Source: Flaveria trinervia
Taxonomy: Eukaryota; Streptophyta; Magnoliopsida; Asterales; Asteraceae
Direction: 5' to 3'
DNA length: 64,000 nt
NCBI GenBank assembly: GCA_025506515.1
Contig: CM046442.1
Location: 111,548,491-111,612,490 of the forward strand
The notes below the pieces were generated by a model. It saw only the letters and a program-made list of their open reading frames with translations. It searched no databases and was not told where the DNA came from. Shown here piece after piece: positions 10,825-22,818 of the stretch (its first letter is position 1; the number at the start of each line of letters is the position of its first letter). A program made the translations under genes and the position numbers.

Positions 10825-11595
10825 TGGAACCCAATAAAGTAGAAGAATCCTTAAAGGATAGTAGTAAGGTTGAGTCAATGCTAGAGGAATTGCTTTAATT
10901 CAACAAACCAAAGGTTTGGAACCTATGTCCGATACCATCTGGTTAAGTACCAATAGGCACCAAATAGGTTTTCAGGAACAAGAGAGATGATAAAGGCTTG
11001 ATAATGAAGAATAAGGCAAGACTAGTAGTTCAAGGATACACCCAAGAGGAAGAAATTAATTACACTGATGTTTTTGCACCAATTGCAAGACTTGAGAAAG
11101 TGAGGATCTTTCTTGCTTATGCTACATCCAAGAACTTTATTGTCTACTAACTTGATGTCAAGTCTGCCTTGCTATATAGGGATATAGATAGGTAAGTTTA
11201 TATATGTCAACTCATAGGATTTGAAGACCATAGCACCCTAACTATGTGTGTAAGTTGGATAAAGCTCTATATGGGCTGCACCAAGCACTTAGGCTATGGT
11301 ATGAGTCTTTGTCTCAATTTATCCTAAAGAATGGCTAAACTAGTAGCAGCATTGACAAGACTTTATTCATAAAGAAGTCTGGGAAAGACATCTTGCTTGT
11401 CTAAGTCTGTGTTGATAATATCATATTTGGCCTCAAATGACCAAATGTGTAGAGACTTTGAGAGCATCATGAAGAAGAATTTTGAGATGAGTTCCATGGG
11501 AAAGATGGACTTTTCCTTGGAATGCAGGTAAAGAAAATGAAGGAAGGGTTCTTTATTAATCAATCTATGTTTGTCTCTGACATTTTATAAAGATT
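10825..11595 (+). pseudogene. Copia A: reverse transcriptase relic
   Basis: Clear copia RT blocks in changing frames: KNKARLVVQGYTQEEEINYTDVFAPIARLEKVR (about 11008-11100), the LDVKSALLY block (about 11153) and the C-terminal FEMSSMGKMDFSLG block (about 11478). The catalytic YVDD is CVDN at 11408-11419, so the second Asp is lost as well as the reading frame. Collinear with RT of element C. Confidence 0.85.
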
Positions 11596-12305
11596 GATAT
11601 GAAATATTGTAAGCCAGCCAAGACACCCATACCCAAAAACCACAATCTTTGTCCTGACTCTAAGGGGAAGCATACCGATCAGGATAAATATAGGGCAATC
11701 ATTGGGTCTCTGATGTATCTCATAGCAAGTAGATCTGATGTCATGTTTGCAACATGCATTTCTGCAAGATATCAGGCTGCTCCAAAGGTGTCTCACCTAG
11801 TTGCTGCCAAGAGAATCCTTAGATACGTCAAAGGAGCACCTAAATTAGGTCTCTCGTATCTAGGGAATAGCAACTTCAATCTCTATGGCTACTCAAAAGT
11901 GACTATGGTGGCGGCAACATCAACAAGAAATCCATATCACGAGTATGTCAATTTCTTGGTGGAGGGATCATCTCATGGCAATATAAGAAGCAATCCTATG
12001 TCCCCACATCTACTGTTGAAGCTAAATACATTGCTGCTGTAGGTTGTTGTGCTCAACTGCTATGGATTCAAAACTAGATGTTACACTATGGACTCAAATT
12101 CATGAGCACCCCTATCCATATTGACAACAATACTGTTATCTTTATTACTAAAAAACCAGTGAAGCACTCCAAGACAAAACACGTTAATATCAGGTACCAT
12201 TTCATTAGAGATATTTATGAGAAAAATCTGATTAAACTAATCAAAGTTGATTCAAATGAAAAATATGCTAATTTGTCACCAAAGCCTTTGATGAACGAAG
12301 ATTAA
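11596..12305 (+). pseudogene. Copia A: RNase H relic
   Basis: The open frame from 11599 includes CKPAKTPIP, the IGSLMYLIASRSDVMFATC block and HLVAAKRILRYVKG, all standard between RT and RNase H in copia. Later frames give STVEAKYIA (about 12007) and SKTKHVNIRYHFIRD (about 12170). Stops follow the usual pol end, near SPKPLMNED at 12305. It would have removed the RNA strand after first-strand synthesis. Confidence 0.8.
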
Positions 12306-12989
12306 GTATCTCATTACAGCTATTGGGATGATAAACATAGCTTAGTCTATCTCATTTGAAAAACATATTTTTTAAATGTGTAATGTCTTCAATCAAAACA
12401 ATCTAAGCCTTGTTACAAACGCTTTTCTCTAAAAATTTTCTAATTATAAATTCTTCCGTAGAGGAATTAACTTCGAAGATGTTTTACATATCTTTCGAAG
12501 CAAAATTCCTCCAATGGAAATCCACTTCTCGAAAGAGTTTTTAGTCTCGGAAGAAGCGATTGATAATTTATTAGATCTACTTCGAAGCTTATAAACTTTT
12601 CATTCGGAAAACCATTTTACTCTTGGAAGTAAGAAATTACCTTCGGAAGTTAACATGGCTTTAGAAGAAGATTACCTTCGGAAATCTCTTATACTCGGAA
12701 GAAAACCTTACTATGTAACAGAGATCTTTGGGGCCCACAACTGTAAAAAGTAAAGATTATCTTAATGATGTCAAAATATTTTTAATGGATTTAACCTTAC
12801 CACCCTTGTCACATCATACCAAACCATCACTTCACCTTATCCATCCACCACTTTCACTCATTCAAATATTTCGACTTACCCATTTTTATCTTTTTATCGT
12901 TTTCACTATCCAAAGCTTTCTTCGTCCCTAATTTACCCAAATCAATCTTATTTCTCTGCATCTTTCTCACTAATTGCACTTATTCCTTA
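12306..12989 (+). other. Copia A: spacer between pol and third ORF
   Basis: Non-coding stretch. Between about 12440 and 12710 it is rich in TTCGGAAG/CTTCGAAG words in both orientations, a field of short inverted repeats. Element C has an equivalent field with a different core (58612-59330). No ORF worth noting. Confidence 0.5.
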
Positions 12990-15900
12990 GCACAATCAAG
13001 TCACACTTTTGGATTCATCCACGGATGCTAACTTCTCTGAAATCATCTCCTTTCTCGCCCAATCCACTTACTTCACAACCCTAACTGTAAACCCTACCGT
13101 GTATTCAAACCACATGGGTGAATTTTGGGGGAATGCACACATTATAACCTAAAATGGGGTTAAGGTTTAGAGGTCAAGCATTTGTGACCAACGGTTGATC
13201 ATATCCAAAATAGATCATCAGGGAGCATCTCGAGCTTCATGATGAAGGTTCACCTACGAAGTTCCCCAAGACCAAAGTTGACAAAACATATACCTTAATA
13301 GGATACGGGGGTGACATCAGTAGGATGGGATCAAATCAAGGGGACAGGATCAAATCCCATATGAACTAGGATGCCTAGTTCATGGATTGGTAAGAGGCAT
13401 TCGATTTAACTACTCAAGAGTTGTGCTGACCAACTTGATGGGCAGCCTTTAAAGGGAGACATTCTATATGTATCCCAAGTACATCGAGCACTTCAATAAT
13501 TGTGAGATAAACTAGAGCAAGCTTGTCTATGCAGCTGCTCTTCCAGTCCCTCACATGAGGCTAGCCATCTTCAAGATTCTGAAGAGGATGTCCACTAACT
13601 TCATTGAAAGACACACTTTACTTCTTCCAGGTATGATTGAGTGCATAGCTTTGGGTGACATCCCTGTTATCCTCACAGGTGATGAACTCACACTAGCAAC
13701 AACCCTCACACTACCAAGTTTACCTTCTCACCCTATCAAATACACATATTAGAGACGCCCAAAACGAACCCTTGTTCAATCTACTCTGATTGAGCAAGCT
13801 CCTCCTGTTCAATCAAAAAGGACTAGAGTGGAAACATGGGCTCCCACTCAGTCTGAGGTCTCACCATCCTTCACTTTTGAACATAATATGGGTATTGAGT
13901 CTCCCTAGTTTCAATCCCATGAGCCCGAAACCCAAGTCGAAACCACTCAAGAGGAGTCACTATACTCTCATAGGCAGCAAAAAGGGACAACCCTCTCCAA
14001 GATCAATGTTATTAGACATTGACCAAAGTCCCAGATCATTAGTTATAACTTCCATATCCTTTAACGACCTATTAATAAGAACTAATAAGGAGATTATGTC
14101 TCTTCAGGGCAATGAAGTTGATCAACAACACCCTTTCAAGGATCAACAGAGCCTAGTGAGACCTCTTATCTGTAGCCCCTATCAGCAAGCCCTAATTGAG
14201 GTAAGTCCCACTGATTTAGAGGGGAGTCATGTATATTCATCTACCACTACTAAAGGAGCCTCATTGGTTCTTCAAGACAGTGGTAACATTTCTGAGACAA
14301 AATCTACAACAATCGTGCCCTTTGATCACTTTGAAAGAGAAATCATTAGGTAAGGGAAACCATGGTGCCAAGAAACCACATCTGGTGGTGAGGATGAACA
14401 TAGTACGTATGTTACCTCATCTCCTTGTGATTCTCCAAAAGAAGATGAAGGAAGTCTACAACTGACCATGAGAGACCTACTTTCTAAAGTATTAAACCTT
14501 GAATCTAAGGTTAAGACTTTAGAGGATATGACTGCCCCTCAGCAACTTGAGATTCAAAACCTCAAGGCTAAACTAGCTAAGAAACAGATTGAGAGATCTG
14601 TTAGGCATGTACCAATTCAGGTCTCATTGACCTCTTCTTCTATCTTATTTAGCACTTAGGATGATACTACCAAAAAGGAGGAGAATGTTCAGAGGCAAAC
14701 ACATGAGGAACCGTAGAGTCAAGCTTTAACATCTTTAACTACAAGATACCCTGCTCAATAGGCAACAATTTTTCCTGAGCCTCCTCTAATTTTTACAAAT
14801 GGACCCAAGGATGCTCAAAGATCTTAACAAGTTCTTTTAAAAGTTTCTGATGGGATCTTCCATTGATCAGCCTAACCCTGATGTGGTTGTGGTGTACTTT
14901 AGAGCTTAAGAGCTTCAAAGGTTGAATGCCTTCTACCACTATCCAAGAAGTTGGTCAACCTAAGGCCCACATGGAACCTAAGATTGACTTTGAAGTGGAA
15001 ATGAGGACTACTGGTCCAGCAGCTGAAACAGTTGGGACGGGAAATTCATTTCCACAGACTTCTGAAGCCGAAGTTAAAGCCTTGAAAGAACAAATTGAAT
15101 ATTTTGAAGCTAAGATGGAAGCTGCGGAAGGACTATTTTCTTTATTTGATGATCTAATCATCATAGATGCAATCCCTGAGCTGGCATCTGAGGTGAATAG
15201 TGAGGATTTTCTCAACCGACCCCTCACTCAAACAACATCATTACAACAAGCTCCAACCATCATCTCTCAACCTGAAACCTCCATACAAGAACCCCCAAAG
15301 TCTAGCACTTCTGAAAATATCAAAGGAAAGAGGAAGATGACTACAGAAGAGCTTCAAGAGGAAGAAATGTTATAGAAGCTTAAAAAGAAAGGTACACTCC
15401 CCACTAGAAAGTTGCTAGTTGCAAGCAGCAAAGTAGCTGCAGCAAACCAGGAGGCTATAAACAATCGAAAGAGGGTGGAAATCATTGACAGGCTGGTCAA
15501 ACTAGGAGCTGTTAGTGAAGATGTGATCTTACTACCATTAGAGGAGTTGATTGAGCTAGAAAAGGCAACCCTTCTACAAATTGAACAAAGGGAAGACGCA
15601 GCAAGGTTTGCCTTAGAGGAAGAAAGGGAGAGGAGGAATAGAGAGGTTATCTGCAGCTAAGGAGTTAAGGATAACTTTCTTGCCCTCCAGGGGTTTCTCT
15701 CTAGAAGAATTCTCTCCAAACAACAATAATACAATATTATGGCTTTTCAAGAAAGAGCAAGATCAAATGGAGAAAGAGAGAAAGAAAGTTGCAAAGGAGA
15801 AATTAAGGTTGAAAAAGAAGAAGGAAGAAGAAGCAGGATTCGTTGTTGTCAAGAAGATAGGTGATAAAGCCTGGATGAAGGACTATCTCCGGGCTCATGG

Positions 15901-16478
15901 CTTCTCTGGCAGGTAGCTGGGTCCCATGTCTGAGAAGACCTTGCAGCGACATGTCAGCGACATCAAGGTTGATATTCGCTTAGGGAAAAGAAAGGAGATG
16001 TATAGAAAGGGGATAGGGGATGACCTCCAAACCAACACCTCTACCCTAACCTTAACCTGAACAAATCCCTTTCCCATTTCCTATCAAAACTGAACCCACC
16101 ACTGAACCATACAACCTTGAACCATACACCCCTAAACCTACACCATCCTCCATGCCTGCCTCATCACCACAACCGTCTCAACTACCCAACCTCAAACCCA
16201 AAACACTTCCCACAACCCAAACACCACTACCTACCTAACAACTACCCAAACCATCCCCTTAGCCTTCGAAACATCCTTCCTTAGAGGAGTTTAAGGAGAT
16301 CAAGATGAAGCTCATCAAGTGTATACCTTGAGCGACATCTCTTATGAGGAGAAGCCAGTCAAGTTGACTTATGTTGATGGCTCCTCATGTTCCCTCACTA
16401 GAGATCAATTCCTTGATCTGCCTAGAGGAACATTGGATCAAGCTGTTAAACTCCTTGGCCTCAAATCGGATTCACTAA
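12990..16478 (+). pseudogene. Copia A: env-like third ORF relic
   Basis: Fragments in all three frames follow the layout of the third ORF in elements B and C. Near 13020-13125 there is an N-terminal segment ending FW, near 13470-13740 a YPKYIEHF and RLAIFKILKRMS type segment, then Ser/Pro/Gln-rich sequence. Coiled-coil-like runs lie at 14468-14659 (LESKVKTLEDMTAPQQLEIQ), 15050-15370 and 15412-15900, Glu/Lys-rich. The frame 16319-16478 stops at an inserted Harbinger-like element and resumes at 17244. Such ORFs downstream of pol are known from Sirevirus-type copia elements and are called env-like; a real envelope role is unproven. Confidence 0.6.
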
Positions 16479-17240
16479 GGTGGTGTTTATTATTTGGCAA
16501 AAGCTCTTCCCCACCTCTTCATCTACGTGCATGCGGACGTAGGAAGAGATTTTGAGTCTGCAAAATGTTTGTTTTCTCAAAGACGTTTCATTATAAAGCG
16601 TCTTCCTCATGTCTGCACGGAGAAGATGTGGTGTTACCACTTCTCAAGTCTTTTTAACCTCTTCTCTTTTCCCCAACACTCCTCTCCTCCCAGACTTTTG
16701 TTTTCTTTCATTTGTGTTAACTCTCACCAGACCACTACCGACTCCAAACTACCACCTCCAACCCCTAGCATACCACTCATCTTCGGCCACCGCCCGGCCA
16801 TGCCACCGACCACTAACCCCATCTCCACGCTGCTAGCTTTCGGCCCCGTCTCCACACCATCACAACCTCCCCCCTCCACAGCCCCCTCGCCTGAAGCAAC
16901 CTTCCCCCATCGTAGCCCCCTCGCCAGCTGACACTCCCTTCAGCCAACGCTCCCTCCGGCTGCTACCGCCCCTCCGTGACCCTCCTCCGCCCACCGATGC
17001 TCCCACCGCTCATAGCCCTCCTCCAATCAAAGATATGTTTTTTTTATTTGTAATTTCATTTAAGTTTATAGTTGATTATTTAAGATGATTTGTGATTTGT
17101 TGTTTATTCTACAGATGTTAAAAGAATAAATAGTATTTTTCTTGAGGACTACAAACATTTGGTGCGGCTCTTTTGCTGTCAATGTGCAGATGTGATCCGC
17201 AGACTGCAGATATTTTCTTATAGAAAAAATAAACAACACC
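16479..17240. mobile_element. Harbinger-like non-autonomous DNA transposon
   Basis: Flanked by TAA at 16476-16478 and 17241-17243, the 3-bp duplication expected of PIF/Harbinger. The termini are GGTGGTGTTTATT on the left and, as reverse complement of the right end, GGTGTTGTTTATT, one mismatch in 13. Subterminal TCTGCAGTCTGCGG-like words near 17195-17210 are common in such MITEs. The interior is Pro/Ser-rich in translation and AT-rich at the right, with no transposase. It splits the third ORF of copia A, whose frame continues on the other side. Confidence 0.75.
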
Positions 17241-17243
17241 TAA

Positions 17244-17335
17244 ACAATGAAGAGAAGAAGCTAAGAAGAAGGCTGATGACTCTACTGCATTCCAAAAAAG
17301 GGGATAAAATGCCAAGTCAGCCCTTTGTGCCAAGA
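17244..17335 (+). pseudogene. Copia A: third ORF, continuation after the DNA transposon
   Basis: NNEEKKLRRRLMTLLHSKKG and following basic residues continue the Lys-rich character of the segment that ended at 16478. It is cut at the AT microsatellite. No PPT or 3' LTR of element A follows. Confidence 0.45.
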
Positions 17336-17344
17336 AAGAAAATC

Positions 17345-17675
17345 ATAGATATATATATATGTGTATATATATACACATACATACATACATACATACGTAC
17401 ATATATATATACATACATACATACATATATATATATATATAAATACATACATATATATAGATATATATGTACATATATATACATATATAAATATATGTAT
17501 ATATATATACACATATATATATATATATGTGTGTGTGTATATATATATAAATATATGTATATGTATATATATATATATACATCTATATACATATATATAT
17601 ACATACATCTATATCTATATACATATATATATGTATATATATATAAGTATATATATATACACATATATATCTATG

Positions 17676-17710
<35 letters not shown>

Positions 17711-17838
17711 ATATATATATATACATATATATTCATATATACATATATATATACATATATACATATATATTTATATATATATATATGTATGCATATGTAT
17801 ACATATATATCTATATATACACATATATGTATATATAG

Positions 17839-17872
<34 letters not shown>

Positions 17873-17876
17873 ATAA
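17345..17876. repeat. TATA/TACA microsatellite
   Basis: About 530 bp of TATATA with interspersed TACATACA and TATG steps. Long tyrosine/isoleucine/histidine frames exist on both strands but are artefacts of the dinucleotide composition. It directly precedes a Helitron-like element; a similar block lies at 43934-44140. Confidence 0.95.
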
Positions 17877-18345
17877 CCTATAATAAAAAAAGATTTTCTT
17901 AAAACACGTGTCATTATTCTAGCATATCATATGACACCTGTCATCCGACTAGCATCTCAAAAAAATCATTTTCCCGCCTTTCCCTCATGATAAATAAATA
18001 CAAAAATTATAAAAATAATAATTTGACTTTCCTTTTAACTAAAATATGTTTAAAAAATATATTTATATTTGTGTTTCTTTCTCTCTTATATTAAATGATA
18101 ATTATTGTAAATAAGTAAACTAAACTACTAACAATAAGTATAAGTGTAGTTATTTTAATAATTTATTAATACATATTAAATATAGGGTAATAATTTTAAT
18201 TCATTATGTGTTATAACTTCAAATATTCATTATATTTTTAATTCATCAATAGATAATAACATTTAAAAAATAAAATATTCATAAAACTAATAATTTAAAT
18301 ATGTTTTATTTAATCCACCTATGTAATACATGAGCTCTAACCTAG
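17877..18345 (+). mobile_element. Helitron-like element 1 (non-autonomous)
   Basis: The 3' end has a subterminal inverted repeat, ATGTAATACAT (18320-18330), followed after 11 bases by CTAG (18342-18345) and a T, the usual Helitron 3' structure inserted at an AT dinucleotide. The 5' start CCTATAATAAAAAAAG aligns with the start of the next element (18370) but its first base is not the canonical T of TC. No coding capacity; AT-rich throughout, about 470 bp. Confidence 0.5.
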
Positions 18346-18369
18346 TATATATATATAGATATCTATCTA

Positions 18370-18742
18370 TCTATTATAATAAATATGGTTTTAAGATGCG
18401 ACTTGTCACAATTCTAGACCATCTAATTTTAATTTTCTCGCTTCTCTCTCCTATTAAACAATTACCTTAAATACTTATAATATAATTTAATTTTTAAAAT
18501 GAGTTTTTTGTAAAACAAAGAAACTAAAATTAGAAATTATAATAAGAAAAATTTTAGTATTAATATTTTTAAAACGGTTTGTTTTGCAATAACTGACGGT
18601 GCCTAGTGCAAGGGCTGTCGCTCAACGGATAAAAGTTACTTTAGGGATAACATAAATGTTTATTAAGAATGCAATTGGGGTTTAAAAACAAAATTTTAAA
18701 GTAATGATATCATTTTTTATTACTTATATTATTACTCATATG
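18370..18742 (+). mobile_element. Helitron-like element 2, left part
   Basis: Starts TCTATTATAATAAATATGG and shares ACTTGTCACAATTCTAG-like sequence with element 1, supporting a common family. Interrupted at 18743 by gypsy element X; the right part begins after the X target duplication at 43846. No coding capacity. Confidence 0.45.
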
Positions 18743-19393
18743 TGTAACGCCCGGACATTTTTCTTTGAAGCCGACGAAAGAAGAAAATGAAATAAAGTCC
18801 AATGTCGAAGAACCAAACTCCCCAACGAGAGAAAATTGGGTGAGCGGGGGTATTTAAAGGTAGAGGGCAGCCCTTACCCACTCCCCACACCCACCAAAAT
18901 CAGCCAAGAAGAGAGAAAGGGAGAAAAGAGGTAAAAAAAGCTGGTTTGGGTTGATTCGAGCGTGGAAATCATCGAGTAGCGGGTCAAATCGAAGCTCTTC
19001 TCATTGTGATCGTTTTTGTGAGTTCTAGGACCCCTCTTTACATGTTTTTGAATGATTTGGGGCTTGAACACATCTGAAAATCAGGTTTGGTGTGTGTGTG
19101 TGTTTGACCCGTTTGTGTATGTGTGGGTATGTGTATGATTCATTTGAGTCTCGTGTTTAAGCTTGTGTGTGCTTGAATGGTGTTGTGGTATGTATTCCTA
19201 AGATTTAGGATGGTTGATTTGGGCTTAGAATGGGTTTAGATGAGCTTCGAGGTCGAAAATGGCTGATTGGGTTCGGGATGAACTGCATTCTGCACCAGCT
19301 AGGGCTAGGCGACAGAATGGAGGCCATATGGCTGATTGAGGTGCAATTGAGGTTCATTCGTAGGACTGAGGGTTCATTTGCACGACTGAGGGT

Positions 19394-20411
19394 TGATCGA
19401 TGTCGAAGTACCAATCAAATAAAATGTTAAATTGTATTTCTATTCACCTTAAACTAGTTAGGGTAAGTAGGGTTGTCGAACCTCGTGGAATTAGTGGTCG
19501 GTGTATTGTATTTTGATTTATAAGAAACAATTAACTAAATTATCAAATTACTTAGACTATTGCCCCTTGGCTGTAAAAATTGGATCTTGGAATGATTAAG
19601 AAAGTAAATAAGAAAACAAAGTGAAAATGATTAACTTTGATTAAGAAGACAATTATGAGAAAGAGTAATCCACTTCGGGGTTAAAGTTTTGTTTTTTAGA
19701 AATCATTTAGTTCAACTTGGTGGAAAATCCTTAATGGGGATTCTATACGTGTAATGATTAAGTGATAATAATAATCAACACTTAACAGGTCTTAATACAC
19801 AATACCAATTCAATTAGTAACCAAAACTCTACAACCATACGATTTGCGCAATATCATATGACATTCAAATAAAGGTCAACCAACAAAATTGTTTAAATAA
19901 TCAAAACACAAGTTGACTTATAAAAGAACTTAAAGGGTTCGAAAGTTTAATCCAAACACAAGTTTAACAAAAATGAGAACCTAATCACACGAAATCCATT
20001 ACCCGAAGTAGATCACAAGAAGTCTAGCCGCTCATTGTTCTTGAATGATCTTCAAAATCATTGTTGAATTGCATCTTGGATGATTGAATGGTGTTAGAAT
20101 GATGTAGAATGGTGAATCACAGGTCTAGAAACACCCAAAATTCATCTCCAATCGTCCTAGGTCGAATGGGGGGCAAGTGGTGGGTGAAACCTAACAAAAA
20201 CGCGATTTTATAGGTGTTTCCCCGAGGCTCTGGCATAGGCTACGCCAGCCAGCGTAGCCTACGCTGGAGGGTATTCTGCTATTTTTTGGCTGATGCTGGC
20301 GTAGCCTATGTTGGCTGTAGTAGGCTACGGTGGAAACTTTTCTGTTGCATTTTGAATCTTCGTTTCTTGACCCCTCCAACGCCTTGTATCACCATGGAAG
20401 CTTCCAACTTG
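19394..20411 (-). repeat. 3' LTR of the Athila/Tat-type element, truncated
   Basis: Nearly identical to 22819-23830, then homology stops at CTTCCAACTTG; the last 131 bp present in the other LTR (23831-23961) are absent here. In element orientation this is the beginning of the 3' LTR, lost together with the PPT and pol. It contains alternating copies of a GTAGGCTACGC hairpin core (20228-20335). Confidence 0.9.
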
Positions 20412-20640
20412 ATTATAACATCCTTATCATCCCCCGTGGACTTTTTCGAGTCAAGTCAGCTAACACCATAGTGGTGTTAACTTCCTCTAGAGAACCAAAG
20501 TCATACTGATCATATAACATACCTGGCAAGATACTAACACTGCTCTATAATCCAATAGTGCTCATTTTATCTTTAGATTCCCCACTTTAATTGGAATGAT
20601 GGGTGCTCCATCATCACTATCTTCCACTACTTCAACTTTC
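20412..20640 (-). pseudogene. Athila/Tat-type protease fragment
   Basis: On the minus strand, past the gag end, a stretch near 20580-20640 reads EVVEDSDDGAPIIP, and 20410-20520 gives a LEEVNTTMVLAD segment followed by PRGM. These resemble the second half of Athila/Tat aspartic proteases (the ...LADRS...P.G... region). The active-site DLGAS region is not readable. The sequence then runs straight into the truncated LTR, marking the deletion joint. Confidence 0.45.
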
Positions 20641-22641
20641 TCTTCCTTATCTGCAACTTGTTGCGGAAGAACAGTAAAGTCATTATCAATAATTTCAAGT
20701 CAGGAAGGATACTAACCGAATTGATGTGAACATTTCTCATGTTTTCCATGTTGGTTCCTTGATGTTGAGGATTGATCATGGTATCCCTCGGTAGTTTCCC
20801 GGGGTTCCGCTTAATTTGAGCCACGTCTTCAGCTAATTGTCCCACTTGCTTGTTTAAAGCTTCATAAGCTTTATCTCTAATTTCATTCTCCCTCTTATTC
20901 TCTTGCATATTCTCTTTCATCATGTTCATTAAGCATCTAACTTTGCATTAATAGAGTCTTCACTACCAACTTGTCCCGATGGAGGATGTCCTTGATAACT
21001 TGGTGATGAACTCCCTTGTTGACCTTCATGATTGTAATTCCCTTGATTGTTTCATTGAGAATATGAAGTTCTTTGATAACCACTTGGATTTTAATTCCCT
21101 TGTGTTTGATTTTGATAAGTTTGACCGCCTTGATTATTGACTTGAAAGTTAGGGTTCATCTGGTTTGAAGCATTACCGTATTTGAATTTAGGATGATTCC
21201 TCAATCTAGGATGATAAGTATTGGAGCTCAAATCGAATTGTTTCATGTCTCCATAAATTTGATTGACTTCCTCACTCCTTCCTATTGCCACGGGACAAGA
21301 CTCACCATTATGACCTAATTCACCACACTCTTCACATACATCATAGCCCACATTTGCAACCTCCTTCACACCTGTTCCTCCTAGCTTTGCCAATTTTTCT
21401 CCAAAGATGCAATTCTCTCTTTGGTTTCATAATCAATTGTGATCGATCTTGTTGAATTGGATTTGGATCACCTACTAGCAGAAGCTTGTGCTTTGGATTT
21501 CCTACACATCCTCTCTAGAAATTCCCAATGTGCATCCTCATGGTTAGAAAGAAATGTACCATTTCTTGTAGAATATAAATACTTCCTCTCTTCATTGGTC
21601 AATCCATCCGAAAAAGCCTTAATCAACTCTCAACGTTCAATTCCATGATGTGGGCACATACGGATCAGTTCCTTAAACCTTGTGAATGCTTCATGAAACT
21701 GTTCTCCTGCTTGTTGTTGAAAGGATCGAATAGCATCTCTCGCATCACTAGTTTTACCCATAGAATAGTATCATCCAAAAATGTTTGTTTCATTTCTTGC
21801 CATGTGTGAATACTATTATCGGGTAAAGTGAGGAACCATTTCTTTGCTCTATCTTTCAAGGTGAGTTGAAACAATCGTAGCCTCCCTTCATCTTGTGTAA
21901 AGTGATTTCCACCAATGGTGCTACATATGGCATCAATTCAGCAAGATGTACATATGGTTCTTCTGTTGTAGTGCCTCTAAATGCAGGAAGAATGGTAAGA
22001 TAATGAGGGCGTACATCAAAAGCTCTTCCTCTACGATTTGGAGGTGCAATAGGATTTGGATTTTCTGAAATAGAAGGTCTGAAATGGCTATCCACACCTC
22101 ATACTTGAGCTCTTTGAGGTCTTCTTGGTTGATTGGCATTATTGTTAACCCTACCCCGTTGTTGATTGATATGTGGTGCATTCCACCCATGTTGATCATT
22201 CCCCCAATTGTTATTTCCATTATATCCATCACCTCCACCGAAGTTTCCATCCCAAACATCATAATTTGCACCATTATTGGGTTCTTCATTATTATTCCAT
22301 TCATCTTCATAATCTTCATCACCCGTATGAACACTATGCATGCTCACATGATCAAAGTTATCACCTTGATTGAGGTTGTTTTGATTCACATTGTTGTTGG
22401 GTGGTTTGATTTGGATTATTGTTGCGGTTGTTATTTGGAGGTTGGGGTGGATTTGGGTTTGGTTATTAGGAGGAGGGTTTGGATTTTGAGGTGCTTGGTT
22501 ATTTGGGTCATCCATTTGGGTTGAATGAGACAAGCTGTCAGCTGCTTGATCAATAGCTTGTGAAATTGATGTAGTTGGTAGCCCTGATCGATGCAGAACA
22601 CGATTATACCTTGTCGATTTCTCTATCTCTGGATCAAACAC
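20641..22641 (-). pseudogene. Athila/Tat-type gag, frameshifted
   Basis: From 22641 the frame begins MFDPEIEKSTRYNRVL and runs through an Asn/Pro/Gly-rich N-terminal region to about 22099. Another frame (22095-21856) has FDVRPHYLTILPAFRGTTTEEPYVHL and the next (21874-21665) the Retrotrans_gag core LTLKDRAKKWFLTLP. A CCHC knuckle CEECGELGHNGESC lies near 21298-21339. The tail (20929-20627) has ALNKQVGQLAEDVAQI and LPRDTMINPQ, hallmarks of Athila/Tat gag. At least four frame changes break it. Gag would form the particle that packages the RNA. Confidence 0.85.
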
Positions 22642-22795
22642 TAATGGTCATTTCCTACCCGAATTACAAGTATGCATGCAACCTGTCACCTAAACACTGA
22701 AAAACACCAAGCGTAACAAGAAAATAACGAAATAAAGCAAAACAAATAACAAAAACTAAACACAAATCAAATAGAAAAACACCAAGCGCACCGAT

Positions 22796-22814
22796 TCCCC
22801 GGGAACAACGCCAA
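22796..22814 (-). promoter_or_regulatory. Primer binding site, Asp-tRNA type
   Basis: The minus strand reads TTGGCGTTGTTCCCGGGGA immediately beside the LTR end at 22819. Athila/Tat elements commonly carry TGGCGCCGTTGCCGGGG at this place, complementary to an Asp tRNA end. The agreement is good but not exact. Confidence 0.65.
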
Positions 22815-22818
22815 AAGT

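Noticed and set aside
16494..16931. 145-residue Pro/Ser-rich frame
   Set aside because: It lies wholly inside the Harbinger-like element and has no transposase motif; composition explains it.
17159..17902. Long open frames rich in Tyr and Ile on both strands across the TATA/TACA block, up to 247 residues
   Set aside because: They follow from a stop-free reading of TATACA/TATATG repeats; several frames are open on both strands at once. No domain.
22084..22524. 146-residue Ile-rich plus-strand frame resembling a membrane protein
   Set aside because: It is the antisense of the Asn/Pro-rich gag region of the Athila/Tat-type element; Asn and Asp codons read backwards give Ile and Val.
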